Below, in pieces: positions 21,000 to 33,658 of a DNA stretch of 64,000 nt (the first letter of the stretch is position 1; each line of letters opens with the position of its first letter). The stretch spans positions 396,572,439-396,636,438 of the forward strand of contig NC_081406.1 of the NCBI RefSeq assembly GCF_030272615.1. The letters are read 5' to 3'. Under the pieces are notes generated by a model. It saw nothing but the letters and a program-made list of their open reading frames with translations, did no database searches and was not told the origin of the DNA. The translations under genes and the position numbers were made by a program. The DNA comes from Cryptomeria japonica (Eukaryota > Streptophyta > Pinopsida > Cupressales > Cupressaceae).

Positions 21000-22987
21000 G
21001 CAAGGACATGGTGTCTTCTTCAGTGAATGATAAGAAGTGAGGGGTTGTGAGGTGTCCCACCATGGTTTGGAATTGATCTATATCCAGATCTTTAGAAACT
21101 GTTGTATCTACTAATGCTCGTTCAAGAATTTCTTTGTGTGTAGGTGAAAGCTTTAAAAGTTCTAAGATGGATATTTGCGTGGTTGTTTTCTACAATTGTT
21201 CCACTAGATTAAATTGTTTTGTAGTGGATGAAATGTTCGTGGTAGGACCCGGAAAAACAACTTTAGCTTTGCTTCTTGTGATAGCATGAGCAGGTTCTTG
21301 ATTTTGCTTTTCTTTAACTACAATCACATTTACCACATTATTGTATGTATGAGCGTAGTTTACCTTCGCTTTACCCTTACCATTATTTGTTGTTGATGAT
21401 TCACCCTTCTCATAGTTTGGAAGCGGAGTTTTAAAAGTTGTATGAGATTCGTTTGTCATATGTCCATCCACAGTTATTACTCCATTATCAATCAAATCTT
21501 GGATGACATGTTTCAACTGCTGACAATTATCTGTGTGATGCCCCTTATTTTGATGGAAATTCCAATAATGGTTATCATTCCACCAAGGGGGTTTTACTTG
21601 AGGTTCGTAGTTCCTTCCTTCTGGCAAAGTAATCAATTTGTTTGCGAGAAGTGTCTTTAGTGATTGGATAAATTAAAAACCGGTTGTTTTGGTTTCACAT
21701 TGTTGTTATCCACTATCCCATTGTTGACGACATTACGATTTCTATTCCAAAACTTTGGCTTATTATTGTTGTTGTTATTAGTGTTGTTAGGAGGGTGAAC
21801 TCCTTCTTTGTATATTTTCAACTCACCCTTCTTTATCATGGTTTCGTCCATTCTGATTCTATTATCAATCATCTTTCCAAAACTTTGATGTCCTTGAATT
21901 TTTAGATGATAACTCATTTGATCATTTAGGTTGTCAATGAATATGTCCATTTTTTCATACTCTGGCATTGTACGAGGATATCGTGAATCTAACTATCTCC
22001 ATCTTTGTAAAAATGTCATGAAAGGTTCTCCACTCTTTTGTTTGGCATTACATAGGTCTAGCATTCTTACTTCATGTTGTATGTTGTAAGAGTATTGTGA
22101 AACAAACTTATCCACCAATTCTGAGAATGATTTGATTCCAGGTGGAAGTTTGGAGAACCATTCCATAGCTAGTCCAGTTAAGCTTTTTAGAAATAATCTC
22201 ATCAAGTAGGTATCCTCATGTGCAAACTCCATACTCATTGTGCAAAATTCTCGTATATGATCTTGGGGGTCAGTGCTTCCATCATATTTTTTCGTGTCTA
22301 GGAGTTTCACAACCTATAGGAAATGGTATCATGTTTAGATTTAAGTTGAATGGATAAGGACACATTTCTTGAAGTGAGTGTCTTCTAACATTTCCTCTCT
22401 GCATATCTTGAATTTGTGTTTGCGATGTTTGTATTTGTTGTGTGAGAGTTGTGATAGGATTATCAACATTATTTGTTCTTGTATAACCATGATTTTGCAT
22501 TCTAGGAGGATCTTGATCTCTTCTTGTATCATCTCTACCCCTTCTTGTATCCTCATTGGATTGAATGTTATTTAGAATTTCTACGTCATCCCTTTTGGGA
22601 ATGTAAGTTTCCTCATTGGTTCTAGTGTTACTAGGAATTGACGTGTCATTAATTTTGAGACCAAAAATATCCTCATATTGTTCGTTATTAAGGGGAGGGG
22701 GGTCACTTCTCTTTTGTGTCAATTTGTTCACATCAAAATCTTGGGGGAATGTAGCACCAAATTTTGCTAACATTAGGAAATATTTTTCTTTCTCCCTCCA
22801 ATATTTTCTCCATAAATTTATCGAATTGAGGATCTTTTTTGATGTCTCTGACATGTTGTTCTATTATTTCCTCTTCAACTTGTATTTCATCTTCGTGTTC
22901 CATGTTTATATAATCTTGAGTTATTTCAAATGTTTCTATTTCTCTTTTTGAAATCTTTCGTCTCTGACCCCTGGTTAAAATGGGCAT
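21000..22987 (-). pseudogene. Gypsy gag of G (frameshifted)
   Basis: The gag is spread over several minus-strand frames: 22733-22987 (N-terminal acidic), 22282-22854 (polar linker with repeated RRGRDD-like words), 21993-22310 (capsid core, DPQDHIREF then LAMEWFSKLPPG, the classic gypsy Gag signature), 21657-21968 and 21190-21636. The last includes the degenerate zinc site YWNFHQNKGHHTDNC, whose first Cys is replaced by Trp, and VIQDLIDNG after it. From 21189 to 21000 typical linker sequence toward the protease follows (ILELLKLSPTHKEILERAL), ending where H inserted. Frame changes make it inactive. Confidence 0.78.
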
Positions 22988-25053
22988 ACACGTGTGTTAG
23001 ATATTGTGCTAGGATTCAGTTGTCCAAAATTTGTTTCAATAAGTGATCAATTGTCAATGTAAATGTGATAGAGTGATATGACACAAAAAGATGATTCAAG
23101 TGTTTAAAAGTTTGCAAGTTTTTTGATCTTCGGTTTTTGGAGTGCAATGATGATGATTTTGATAAAAACCAAGTCCGATAGGAATGATATATCCTACGAT
23201 GTGGGACAAGGTTATCCTGACCAAACATTGTAGTTTTGTGATAGAGGATGATAGATCCTGATGAGAAACTATGTTTTGAGTGATCATTTTATCAAAGAGG
23301 GTGATAATGCACTTTGAGATGTTTAGATCTTGAAGTTGTTGAAGGTTAATACTTGAAAATCTTGAGGTGTCTATTTCCAGAGTCCGATTTGATAGATGAT
23401 AACTTGACCAAGTGAACCAAGAAGACAATCTAAGCACAGAATGACAGATAATAGGTGTTTACGCTCACTGTAAATTGACCAAGCAAATATGACAGATCTG
23501 AAAAAGACATGCAAGAAGACAGTTCTGGATAGACAGAGACATAAATTGATACGACAGATTATATAGCCCCGAACAACAATTTAGATAGGCTCATACGACA
23601 AACTAGAAATATCGCACAACAAAAGACATAAAATCATACAAGCTTTCTCATAGAACCAGACAACAAAAGATGACACAAAATTCTCTGCTAAGATTACTCA
23701 TACGACGATTCCCACTGGACCAAACGATGAAAGATGACATAAAATTATATACTAAACTGACTCGTATGACAATTCTCACTAGACTGAATGATAAATTAGA
23801 TGCCTCATACGACAAACTAACAAACTCGTACAACAGAGGACAGAACAGAGACAAAAACTTTGTTTGGACAGATTTTTGATCAATGAAGTTTGATGTTTTG
23901 CTTCTGTTTTCCAATTTTTTAGATGTCTGATTTTTTGTTTTAGGGACGAAGACATAGCAAACACGTGATATGATAAGTGACCTCAAGAACAATACGCTAC
24001 CTAAGGAATTTCATTGAGAGAGAAAAATTTTTCTTGCAAACTTAGGTACACACCCAATAGCTAATCCGAATATGGCCGCTAAGTCTCATGCAATGGATTC
24101 TCAACGGCGTATTATCCGACTCCAAACGCTAATGGGGGCATGATATGGCAAGTGTTTTAGGAGAGTTACTATCTCTCTTGCACAAAGGTTATCCCCCTTT
24201 TGGAGGTGAATCAGGTAGCTTCTAATTTTAATCAGAACTAGTAAGGGATCTGTTTGGCACGTCAAGGTATAAACTCAATTAAGAGGTCTCCTAGCCTTGA
24301 AAACCAGGGTTTGATATACCCAAAGGTACGAAGGAGAGCTATTCCTGAGCACTGTCATTGACTTGATTTTCATCAAATCATGTTTATTTTATAGTGGGTT
24401 CGAGTACTTGGCGTTAGCCATTCCCACTTGGGTCATTCCCCTCTCACCGGCCTTAATGGCTTTGGCCATATAGGCTCCTCGAGAGGGCAGGCCTGCTAAA
24501 GATATGCACTATTGAAAGAAAAGGATGAGTCTAGCTTTCTGATCACCTAAGAAAGGTGAGAGAATACTCTCCTATCATCAAAACACATAAGACATGTTTG
24601 TTCATTTCCATTAGCCAAAACAAGTGTGCCTAGAAAATTTAAAGAAGACATAAAGTTTGGTTGAGTCCTCCTGGGCAGCCTGCAAAATAGATACGTTAGT
24701 AGTCATGATGTGTTTTGATGAAATGAAGATTTGACAAGCATAATCTTTGACAATCATCCTGCAAAAACTAGTTAGGCTACCGAAAAACTCACAAACAAAC
24801 CAGGGTTAGCATTAGTAATAATCAAATTGAAGCATGAAAACCCTAAAATGCAATCTGTTTTGAACACACAGAAGCATAATTTCGTACGACAATTCTCACT
24901 TGATCGTATGATAATTCTCACCTACTCGTATGAGGTACACAGGATCTCGTACAAGATAGAAAGGGAACTCCTACGAAATTTTGAATCAGATCCCGCTAGA
25001 AACCTGCTAAATTGAAAATTTGATGATTTTAAGAGGCCAAAAATGAGATTTTC
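22988..25053 (-). other. Leader of element G
   Basis: About 2 kb between primer site and gag with no credible gene. Two stretches (about 23540-23860 and 24880-24965) hold scattered repeats around CTCATACGACAAACTA and TCGTATGACAATTCTCAC. The same words recur in P at about 41720-41960. A segment near 24400-24560 resembles 860-1040 of the E leader (GTCATTCCCCTCTCAC, then a GAGAATACTCTCCTA-type phrase), so leaders of E and G share ancestry. Confidence 0.55.
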
Positions 25054-25072
25054 GGCCCCACGGTGGGTGCCA
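25054..25072 (-). promoter_or_regulatory. Primer binding site of G (tRNA-Lys type)
   Basis: The plus strand reads GGCCCCACGGTGGGTGCCA. It matches the 3' end of plant tRNA-Lys with one difference in the acceptor stem as I recall it. It lies three bases from the LTR. Confidence 0.75.
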
Positions 25073-25075
25073 AAA

Positions 25076-26237
25076 TGTTGTGCCTATGAAGTGTGATACC
25101 TGCAACTGCAACACAAACACTCAATATATCATTACAAGCATGGTTAGCAAATAATAAGCAAATGAAAGATGAGCCATGACAAAGCGACCTATCGCCTCCT
25201 AAGAGACGTGAGTATGGATTTGCTCTCAGATCTAGATAAGCAATCCCGGTGACTTGACTACACCTAGATAGAGGATTTAAAATGATAATGATATACAAAG
25301 ATGAGATTGATTAAGCTAGATTTATCCAAGAGACTAATTAAGCTAATGATATGCATGATTAAGCTATGATGATGACACAATTAAGCTAGAAAAGAAATTG
25401 AGTAAGCTACATGACTCAACAATTATGCTAGAAAATGAACAAATTAAGCTAAATCTAATATGAAATTGCCTATAACAACAATGCTCAAATGATATGCCTA
25501 TAGTAACAATGCCTAAATTGATAATGAGATGGGATCCTTCGTGCTCCAAAATGGGGGATATTTATAGGATTTCCAAGGCCAAGGGTGAGGTGGCAGGAAT
25601 CAACAGTCAAGATTGAGTCTGAAGATATCAAGGGTGAAATTGGAGAAGGTTGGAGAAGAGGTTGGAGGAAGGGACACTTGTCATCTATGTGGTGACAAGT
25701 GTCAAGGAGCCTTGCACATGAGAGGGAAAGTGTCCAAGAAAGGAGACATGTGGCCAAAGTGCCATGTGTCTCAAGGGAAGAATATCCACACCATACGAGG
25801 TTAGGATAGGGAGGTTAGGATGTGAAAGATAGGATAGGGTTAGGCAAACCCAAGGTTAGGTGGAATGGGTTAGGTTAGAGGGATGGTTAGGTCAGGTGGT
25901 TAGAAGTTAGGAGGCATGTGGGTAATTTGAATTTAAAAATTCAAATAATAGGAAAAGACTAATTAATTCTCAACAACTCATAAATTGATTTGTTTTAATA
26001 AATTAGGAGATTAGAATAAATGAATTTAAATGGAGGGAGGATTAATTAATTTGAATTAATTAATCAAAGGGGACTATTGAAATGAACCTATTAAATAAAT
26101 CCTTAGATTTATTAATAAGTAGATCAAAGGGGGAATTTAATCAATTTGCTAATGAATTCAATTAAATTAAGGAGGGGGATTAATTAAATAATTTCTTATT
26201 TCATTAATTATCTTCAGACCATTTTTAGGTGTATACA
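25076..26237 (-). repeat. 5' LTR of element G
   Basis: A 1,162-bp LTR that starts TGTTGTGCC and ends GGTGTATACA on the plus strand. A TATA-like TATAAATA reads on the minus strand at 25559-25566. The U5-side half resembles P 44150-44429 (shared CTAGGTGTAGTC and CTGAGAG phrases). The other LTR is outside the window. Confidence 0.8.
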
Positions 26238-26442
26238 ATTACCAATCAGGATAGGACCTATGAAGAGAGATGTTATTTTTCAGGTGCTTGATCTTCCTCT
26301 TTCATACAACATCTTGTTGGGCACACCATGGATTCACGAAATGCAAGTGGTACCTCTACCTACCATCAATGCATTAAATTTCCTTATAATGGAGTTGAAG
26401 TCAGTATTCTTGTTGATACAAGTTACACCTGTAGTGCATTAA
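26238..26442 (+). pseudogene. P protease C-terminal fragment
   Basis: Encodes the conserved gypsy segment around LPLSYNILLGTPWIHEM, the flap-distal part of a retropepsin, then a frame change. The catalytic Asp region lies upstream of the G insertion and is not in the window. Related elements continue with a phrase on the substrate-side strand, and remnants of it follow in another frame. Confidence 0.7.
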
Positions 26443-27546
26443 AATAGTGTACACCTTTGTTCAAGAACCTACTGATATCATATATGAAGCACAAGAGATA
26501 ATACGCTTGAAGCTACAAAAAGAAATAGAGGAAATCAGACTAAAAAGATAAGAAGACTATGAACAACAGCTGAAAGAAGAAAGAGCACAAGAAAATTCTT
26601 CACCTACTATATCTCCCTCTAATGAGATAGATCCAATCAGGTATGGAACTACAAAAGAAGAATTGGAGGCTACGGAAGTAGGGCCAGTCATTAGTCCAGA
26701 GGAAGTTGAATGGAAAAGATGACAGTGATTAACAGAGTCATCAAGGTTATGTCAACGGGTATGTCAAATACAAGTGATCATTGAACCAAATCACGAAGGA
26801 ACTTGCAGCATCAAAGATGTAGATATTGATACTATACATACTTTCACTAAGCCCCTTGAAGAAGAGTCGAAAACTTCATCTCATGACTCTGATCACTCTG
26901 ACATAAGATCTATTTATGACAATACCTATTTGACACCAAACTATGACAACTTTGTCATGAATGTCGAAATTCTGTCTGTTGTCTAACCACGATATGTAGT
27001 CCAATCCAAAGTAGAAGATGGTGCTAGTAGTAGGTCTATTGGGTTTGGTCTCCTAAATATTAACGTACACTTTGATAATTGTGTTGTAACTCTTCCTGGT
27101 CTCGAGACACTTACGCAAGGTAGTCTTCTAGAACTCGACTTATCGGTCTAGGGTTGTGATGACAATACTATGAATTCCCTTGAACCTATTGAAACTTTAT
27201 CTCTGGTACATCCTAAACTTATTGACTGTACTCTCCAAGATCAGCCTTTGAATATACCTACCTTTGCCAATGACTATACATTAGCCTGCTATCTTAATGC
27301 AGTTGAAACAATGGAATCTTCCACTAGTGAACAAAGTGAGAACATGACACCAACAAATGTCAAGTATCTTAGTCGCAAAAATTTAAAAAAATTAAAAAAT
27401 ATTCTGATGGTGAAAACCACACTGTGGCAGTGTCAGAATCAAAAATAGTAAAAATAAAGGACGTACCTAATGGTGAAAACCTCTCTAAGGTGTCTGAAGG
27501 TGAGATACTTAACATTTTGCCTGATCACTTTCAAGAGTGATCATTA
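26443..27546 (+). pseudogene. P linker between protease and reverse transcriptase
   Basis: Acidic, poorly conserved linker coding in pieces (26774-26986, 27170-27448) with several stops. It has a Glu/Lys-rich helix around 26480-26600. Element K holds the equivalent region at 62524-63228, which shows this linker is typical of the family. Confidence 0.55.
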
Positions 27547-28540
27547 ATGCTAATTGAACCTACACATCCAGTAAACATTGGAACAGAAGAAGCTCAGCAC
27601 ACCATACAAGTAGCTCAATCCTTGTCAGTCGAAGAAGTAAAAGAATTTGTTGATTTCTTCATGGAAAAGAAGATCAATTTTGCATGGACATATGCTGATA
27701 TGTCGAGTCTAGATCCAGACCACGTAATGCATCATCTCTCTATCACTCCTGGAGTTAAACCTGTTAAGCAAAAACTCTGAAAAATGCATCCTCATGTTGC
27801 ATTACTTGTTAAGGCTGAGCTAGGAAAATTACTAAAAGTTGGATTCATCAAACCAATTGATTATGCCGAATGGATATCTAATATTGTACCTATTTCTAAA
27901 CCTGACAAATCAATCCATGTTTGCACTTATTTCAGAGATTTAAACAACCTGTCTGAAAGATGATTTTCCACTACCCAACATAGACATGATTGTGGATATG
28001 ACTATGGGCTATGAAATGTACTCTTTAATGGATGGCTTTTCTGGATACAATCAAATGAAAATTGCACGCAAGGATCAAGAGAAAACAGCATTCACCTGTG
28101 CATGGGGAACCTTCTACTGGAATGTAATGCCCTTTGGTTTAAAGAATGCAGACACTACTTATCAAAGAGCTATAAAAACAATTTCTCATGATATGATGCA
28201 CAAAAACATGGAGGATTATGTTGATGACACTCTAGTTAAATCCATGAAAAGATCAACACATCTATCAGAACTAGGTCGAATATTAGACAGGATGGAAAAA
28301 TTCAAACTCAGATTAAATCCCAAGAAATGTGCATTTGGAGTTACATCTGGTAAGCTCCTAGGATATATTGTTTTAGTGAAAGGAATAGAAGTGGATCCAG
28401 AAAAAGTTAAAGATGTCATGGAAATGACACCTCCAAAGAATGTCAATCAAATGAGAATTTTACAAGGGCAGCTCCAATCAATAAGACACTTTATTTCTCA
28501 GCTAGCAAATAAGGCTCAACCATTCACAAAGGCGTTATGA
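27547..28540 (+). pseudogene. P reverse transcriptase
   Basis: Polymerase sequence appears in order: LLVKAELGKLLKVGFIKP, YAEWISNI, a frame change near 27950, DDFPLPNIDMIVD, LMDGFSGYNQMKIA, FGLKNADTTYQRA and the catalytic YVDD at about 28218-28229. The YVDD aspartates are intact, but a TGA at 27778, the frameshift and a TGA at 28538 break the gene. It copies element RNA into DNA in the family. Confidence 0.85.
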
Positions 28541-29047
28541 AAAGGAGTCAAATACAACTGGGATGAAGATTGTGAACAACATTTAAAAAAAATCAAGGAA
28601 TATCTTTCTAATCTACCCATATTGATGCCACCAATTCAAGGCAAACCATTGATTCTCTACATATCAGCTACAGATACATCATTGGGGGCACTTTTGGCAC
28701 AACAAGATGAGAATAAAAAGGAAAGAGCTATATATTATATCAGCAGGACGTTGGTGTCTTATGAGATGAACTATACTATCATAGAAAAAACTTGTTTGGC
28801 ATTAGTCTTTGCATCACATAAATTAAGACACTACATGTTAGCACATTCTATTAAGCTGGTGGCTAAGATTGATCCACTCAAACACCTTCTCAACAAAGCA
28901 ACACTTATAGGAAGATTGGCTAAATGGGTCATGGTTCTTACAGAATTTAATATTGAATATGTAGAACGTAAAGTTATCAAAGGATGGGTCATTGCAGATC
29001 AACTTGATGATGCTCCGCTTGAAGACAATCAACCTTTGCACATATAA
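28541..29047 (+). pseudogene. P RNase H (retroviral type)
   Basis: Encodes LYISATDTSLGALLAQ, YYISRTLVSYEMNY and IEKTCLALVFA, the RNase H domain attached to gypsy reverse transcriptase, then the connection to the next domain. It ends in a TAA at 29045-29047. Confidence 0.8.
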
Positions 29048-29675
29048 TTTCCAGATGAATCCATCATGCACTTTACTCAGTGATCATGGAAAATGTTCTT
29101 TTATGGGTCTTTCACTCAACATGGTTCTAGTGCTGGAATACTTTTTATTACTCCTCAAAGATATTCAATCCCAAAACCTTACAAGATTCTCTTTCCTTGC
29201 ACAAACAATATTGAAGAATATGAAGCTTTAGTAAATGGGATCAAGTTGGCTATCGAATGGAAGGTTGTTGAGTTACACATCTATGGAGACTCTCAGCTGA
29301 TTATCAACCAAATCTATGATATATATCAGACTCAGGATGAGAAATTGATGCCTCATAAGAGAATGGTTGATGATCTCAAGAAATACTTTACCTTTGTATC
29401 ATTTTAACAGATTCCCAGATTAGCAAACAGAGTAGCAGATGCTATGGCTACCTTGGCATATATACCACAGCTACAAGAATATAAATTCCACTTTGAATTC
29501 CTGGTGGAAGAATTACATTATCCTACTTATGATTCCCTTGAGTCTCAGATGGTCTGTTCTATCATTGAACATGATTCGTGTCGCTATAGCCATATTTACT
29601 CTTACTTGTGTGATCAAATTATTCTTGCTAATATTACTCGTAATGAGAAAAGGAACCTAATTTGAAATGCTTCAC
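29048..29675 (+). pseudogene. P second RNase H (archaeal-type, Tat lineage)
   Basis: The frame 29093-29407 encodes FFYGSFTQHGSSAGI, CTNNIEEYEALVNG and YGDSQLIINQ, the motifs of the additional RNase H known from Tat elements. The first catalytic Asp (normally in a DGS motif) is Tyr here. A TAA follows at 29405-29407, then tether sequence toward the integrase (LANRVADAMATLA). C inserted at 29681; the target duplication GGTAT is at 29676-29680. Confidence 0.75.
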
Positions 29676-29680
29676 GGTAT

Positions 29681-31111
29681 TGATGATATGATGAAAGAAT
29701 AAGTATCAAGTAGATTACTAAGAGGGGGGTTAATCAATCAATCGAAAAACTGATACCAACTTCCCAAACTCAAACTCAAACTCACAAAGTAAACTTATCA
29801 ATGAAATACCACATTCAAGATCAATACTCATAAGAATATCGGTTTACTATTATAGAAACTTAATATTAAACAACATCAAACTTGTAAACATCCAAATGCT
29901 TAATCATATGTCAACATACTTCATTTCTCAATGCTTCCGGTTATCATGCCTTATCAGAAATAGTTAAGTGGTTAATCAAATCAACAATAAGATCATAACC
30001 ACAAAAACATTCACCACATGACACAAGTATTTATACATGGAAAACCCAAATAGGTAAAAGCCACGGTGACATGGGACTCATAAGAAAATATTTGAACTCT
30101 TCTGAAGTTCGCCCTGTTAGGAGCCTAGCCTGTTAAAGCTTTTACAAAAGTCCTGTTAAGAACTGATCCTGTTAGGAATCACCCAGTTAAGGGATTGACT
30201 ACAAATGCCTTGTTAGAAGCAAATACCCTGTAAGGAGTAACCTCAGTAGAGGATTTGAGAATCCAATCTAATGGACCACCTTGTTAGAGGATTTAATAAG
30301 TAACCAAGCTTGTTGGAGCTTACCTAGTTAGGGGATTTCAATTCTGTTGTAATTGTCAGAAAACAACAGGAGTGTCTTGATCTATCTGAATAGCACTGCA
30401 TTTGCTTGATCAGATCCATTTGAGCTTCTATCTGCCTTTACTCAAACTACAAACTCATTCTCCAGTTTGGCAACCACACACTCAACTTATTTTAGCCAAC
30501 TATTGCACACACCAAAACAAAACAACTTCATCAACCTTAACTGCGAATCAATTAGGTCGGTAATACAACAAAAATCAAATCTTCTCATCATCAAGATTAC
30601 AAACAAGTCTATACAAGCATGACCATTGGATTTCATAGCAATCTCTTCACATCAATCAAGAAAACCTCAACCGCTTCATCAAGCTCAGTAACTCATCACG
30701 CGCTTTGCATTAGATGCAAGACACTTTGCTCATTCCCTAGACCAACAAACAAACAAATGCGCCAAAATAATTTAAACTTGTCTTCGTACAATGACCTTAC
30801 GTGTCAACATCATTACCGCTCAATATCAAATCATAAACCAACATAACCAATTCAACAACCTTAATCGGTTAGGGTTTAGCAAGAACAACTGATAGGGTTT
30901 ACCAGTTACATAAAATAGAAAGGGTTTAACTTTATACTCCGGTTACCGGTTCAACTCACAAACTTACATATTGGTTTATAATATCCTTCACAAAGTTCTT
31001 CCTACCGGTTAAAAGACAATACCAACAATAACAACAATATCATTACCAGTTCAATTGATATCAATGACAACATAACATATCATTAATGCAATCTTCATTC
31101 AAATTCCAACA
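29681..31111 (-). repeat. 3' LTR of element C
   Basis: A 1,431-bp LTR (TGATGATATG to TTCCAACA on the plus strand). It holds GTATAAATAC on the minus strand at 30027-30036, a cluster of short TGTTAGGA/AACCCAGTTAAGGG repeats at about 30107-30350, and several AGGGTTTA words at 30885-30930. Confidence 0.9.
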
Positions 31112-31125
31112 ATCTCCCCCTTTGG
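31112..31125 (-). promoter_or_regulatory. Polypurine tract of C
   Basis: The minus strand reads CCAAAGGGGGAGAT directly before TGTTGG of the 3' LTR. It is identical to the tract of D at 59308-59321. Confidence 0.85.
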
Positions 31126-31446
31126 CATTGATGGCAATACAAATATCAACACCATTGCTGCTTGTTGTGATTGTGAATAGGAATCCTGGTTTACATTACC
31201 AAGTATTCACATGGTCTCTTTGTCTTCAATCTGTCACTGGTTTTCCTTCATATAATCACATAATTCTTATCCCCCTTTGACAGCAATGTCAAATTGAAAG
31301 TAAAACATGTAATGTTAAAGTTTCACTATGCATCAACAATATACTATAACTTGATGCTCCCCCTATGGAATACATCCACTTCTACATCAACCCTTGTTAG
31401 ATTCTACAAGTAATTCAGTGGCTAATGCAGTCAACATCATGCTTAA
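31126..31446 (-). other. 3' non-coding region of C
   Basis: A short region between the end of the RNase H frame and the polypurine tract. Purine-rich words (GGGGGAGCATCAAG near 31351-31364, GGGGGATAAG near 31267-31276) are secondary polypurine tracts. No gene is seen. Confidence 0.55.
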
Positions 31447-32965
31447 CTAACTTCATGAAGAGGGACAACCCCTAACTGAATTCTAAGATACTCAAAATTA
31501 GTCTTAGGCAGAGGTTTGGTAGAAACATGCTCTAGGATAACATCTTTACTCTGAACTTTTTCCCTCAAAAAATGATACTTCAATTCAATGTGCTTGGTTC
31601 ATGCATGCAAAACAAGATTTTTAGAAATATTTATGGCACTTGTATTATCACATAAAATCTTTATAGGTTTTGAAATCTTCATCTTAAAACCTTCCAAAAT
31701 GTGCCTCATCCAAATAGCTTGTGTGCAATTCATATAAGCTGCAACATACTCAGCTTCAGCACTAGATTGTGAAGTACAACTCTGCTTTTTACTACTGCAT
31801 GAAACAAGCCTTCCTCCAAGAAAAAATGCTCCACCGGTTGTGCTTTTCTGGTCATCAACATTTCCTGCCCAATCAACATCTGTGTATGCCTTCAAATCAA
31901 AGTTTCTTCCATATGGATACCATAATCCATAGTCAATAGTACCTTTCAGGTATCTAAAAATTCTCTTGGTTGCTATCAGGTGTGTTTCCTTAGGATTCTT
32001 CTGGAATGTAGCAACTATGCCAACCACATGGGCTATGTCTAGTCTGTTGTGAACAACATAGTGTAATTTGCCAATTATTGACCTGTATTCCTTCTCATCA
32101 ACAGACTTAGATTCATCTTCCTTGGACAACTTACAACTCGTAACCATTGGTGTCCCAACTAGTTTACAGTCACTCATGCCAAATGTCTTCAAAACTTCTT
32201 TCACATACTTAGACTGTGTAATGAAAACACCATTCTTCATTTGTTGTATCTGCAAGCCTATGAAAAAAATTATTTTCCCTACTAAAGAATTTCAAACTCA
32301 TTTTTCATTTCATCTGCAAAATTTTTGCTCATGACATCTTTACCTCCAAATATAATATCATCAACAAATACTTCACTGACTAGTATTTCATCTCCTTCAG
32401 ACTTGAGATATATGTTACTATCATCACTAGTTCTCAAAAATCCTATCTTCATTAGATGTGTATGAAGCCTTTCATACCATGCTCTGGGTGCGTGCTTTAA
32501 TCCACATAAAGCCTTATGCAATCTGCATACCATATATTTCTCATTAGTCAAAGCATAACCATCTGACTGCTCTATGTATACCTCTTCTTCCAATATCCCA
32601 TTCAAAAATGCAGACTTAACATCCATCTTATATACCTTGAACTTCTCATGGGCTGCAAATACAAGTAAAGTTCTGATACCTTCCAGTCTTGCTACTGGTG
32701 CAAAAGTTTTGCCATAATCTTCTCCTTATTCTTGCGCATAACCCTTGCAGAATAATCTTGCCTTGTTGCAAAATACAACACCATCTTCATTCAACTTTTT
32801 CCTGTATACCCATTTAGTACCTATAACATTCTTATTTATCGGTCGGGTTACTAGGGTCCAAGTGTTGTTCTTCTCAATTTGATCCAATTCCTCCTCCATA
32901 GATTTAACCCAATGATCATCACCAAATGCCTCCTTAGTAGTTCTTGGTTCAATGCTGGAGATCAT
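31447..32965 (-). pseudogene. C reverse transcriptase and RNase H
   Basis: Copia polymerase motifs appear in three pieces: 32726-32965 ([19 protein letters not shown]), 32282-32626 ([31 protein letters not shown] and FVDDIIFGG, the catalytic pair intact) and 31599-32255 (GTPMVTSCKLS, DVDWAGNVDDQKSTTGGAFF, SCTSQSSAEAEYVAA, ILCDNTSAINISKN). The last is the copia RNase H. A TGA at 31599-31601 precedes the conserved tail that ends near 31447. Frame changes inactivate it. Confidence 0.88.
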
Positions 32966-33658
32966 TCAAGAATTATCTCTGATTCTTCTTTTGGTTAGTA
33001 CTCCAGCATCCTTATCTCCAATAATCTGCTCAGGATTGTGATTCAGTCTCACATATCTAGGAATAACATGATCATTATCTTTAGGTTCAGCTTCTTCTTT
33101 GTCATCATCTTCTTCTGAATATATCTATTCTGGTTGAACTGGTGCATCAAAATTTGCTTTGCCAATTTCAGATTTCACAGTTTCTGGTTCCAAAAATAAA
33201 ATGCAAGGATCTTCGTCCTTTTTCTCTGAACTGGTTCCTTCTGAGACTTCAGGAAATTCATCCACTCAAACATCAGCACTCTCAACAATTCTCTATGTCC
33301 GGTTGTTAAAACATTTGTAGGCCTTACTCTTGGTGGAATAGCCAGGAAATATACCTTCATCACTCTTGGCCTCAAATTTGCTAATGTAATCACCTCTCTT
33401 AATAAAACATTTGCTTCCAAATATCTTAAAATAGCTAACATCAGGTGATCTTCCATACCAATATTCATAAGGAGTCTCTTCCTTACCTCTCTTTACCAGA
33501 ACTTGGTTCATTGTGTAAACAATTGTGCTGACAGCTTCTCTCCAAAAGTTTTTCGCTACACCTCCTTGTATCAACATTGTCCTAGCAACTTCAACAACTG
33601 AATGGTTGTTTCTTTCTGCAATACCATTCTATTGTGGTGTCCTCGGTGCAGAAAGCTA
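32966..33658 (-). pseudogene. C integrase C-terminal region
   Basis: The frame 33293-33577 encodes NFWREAVSTIVYTMNQVL, TPYEYWYGRSP, FGSKCFIKRGD and YSTKSKAYKCFNNRT, the copia integrase tail. A polar linker to the polymerase follows in broken frames (33175-33468 is a shadow). The catalytic Glu region around 33600-33660 has stops. Confidence 0.75.

Larger units (their letters stand above)
21000..26237 (-). mobile_element. Element G, gypsy retrotransposon, 5' half
   Basis: On the minus strand this shows, from right to left, the 5' LTR (25076-26237), a tRNA-Lys primer site, a 2-kb leader and a decayed gag. H cuts it just before the protease, so its pol and 3' LTR lie outside the window. G itself sits inside P: the P protease region resumes at 26238 (ATTAC would be the target duplication). 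The last half of its LTR is similar to the P LTR, so the two are related. Confidence 0.82.
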
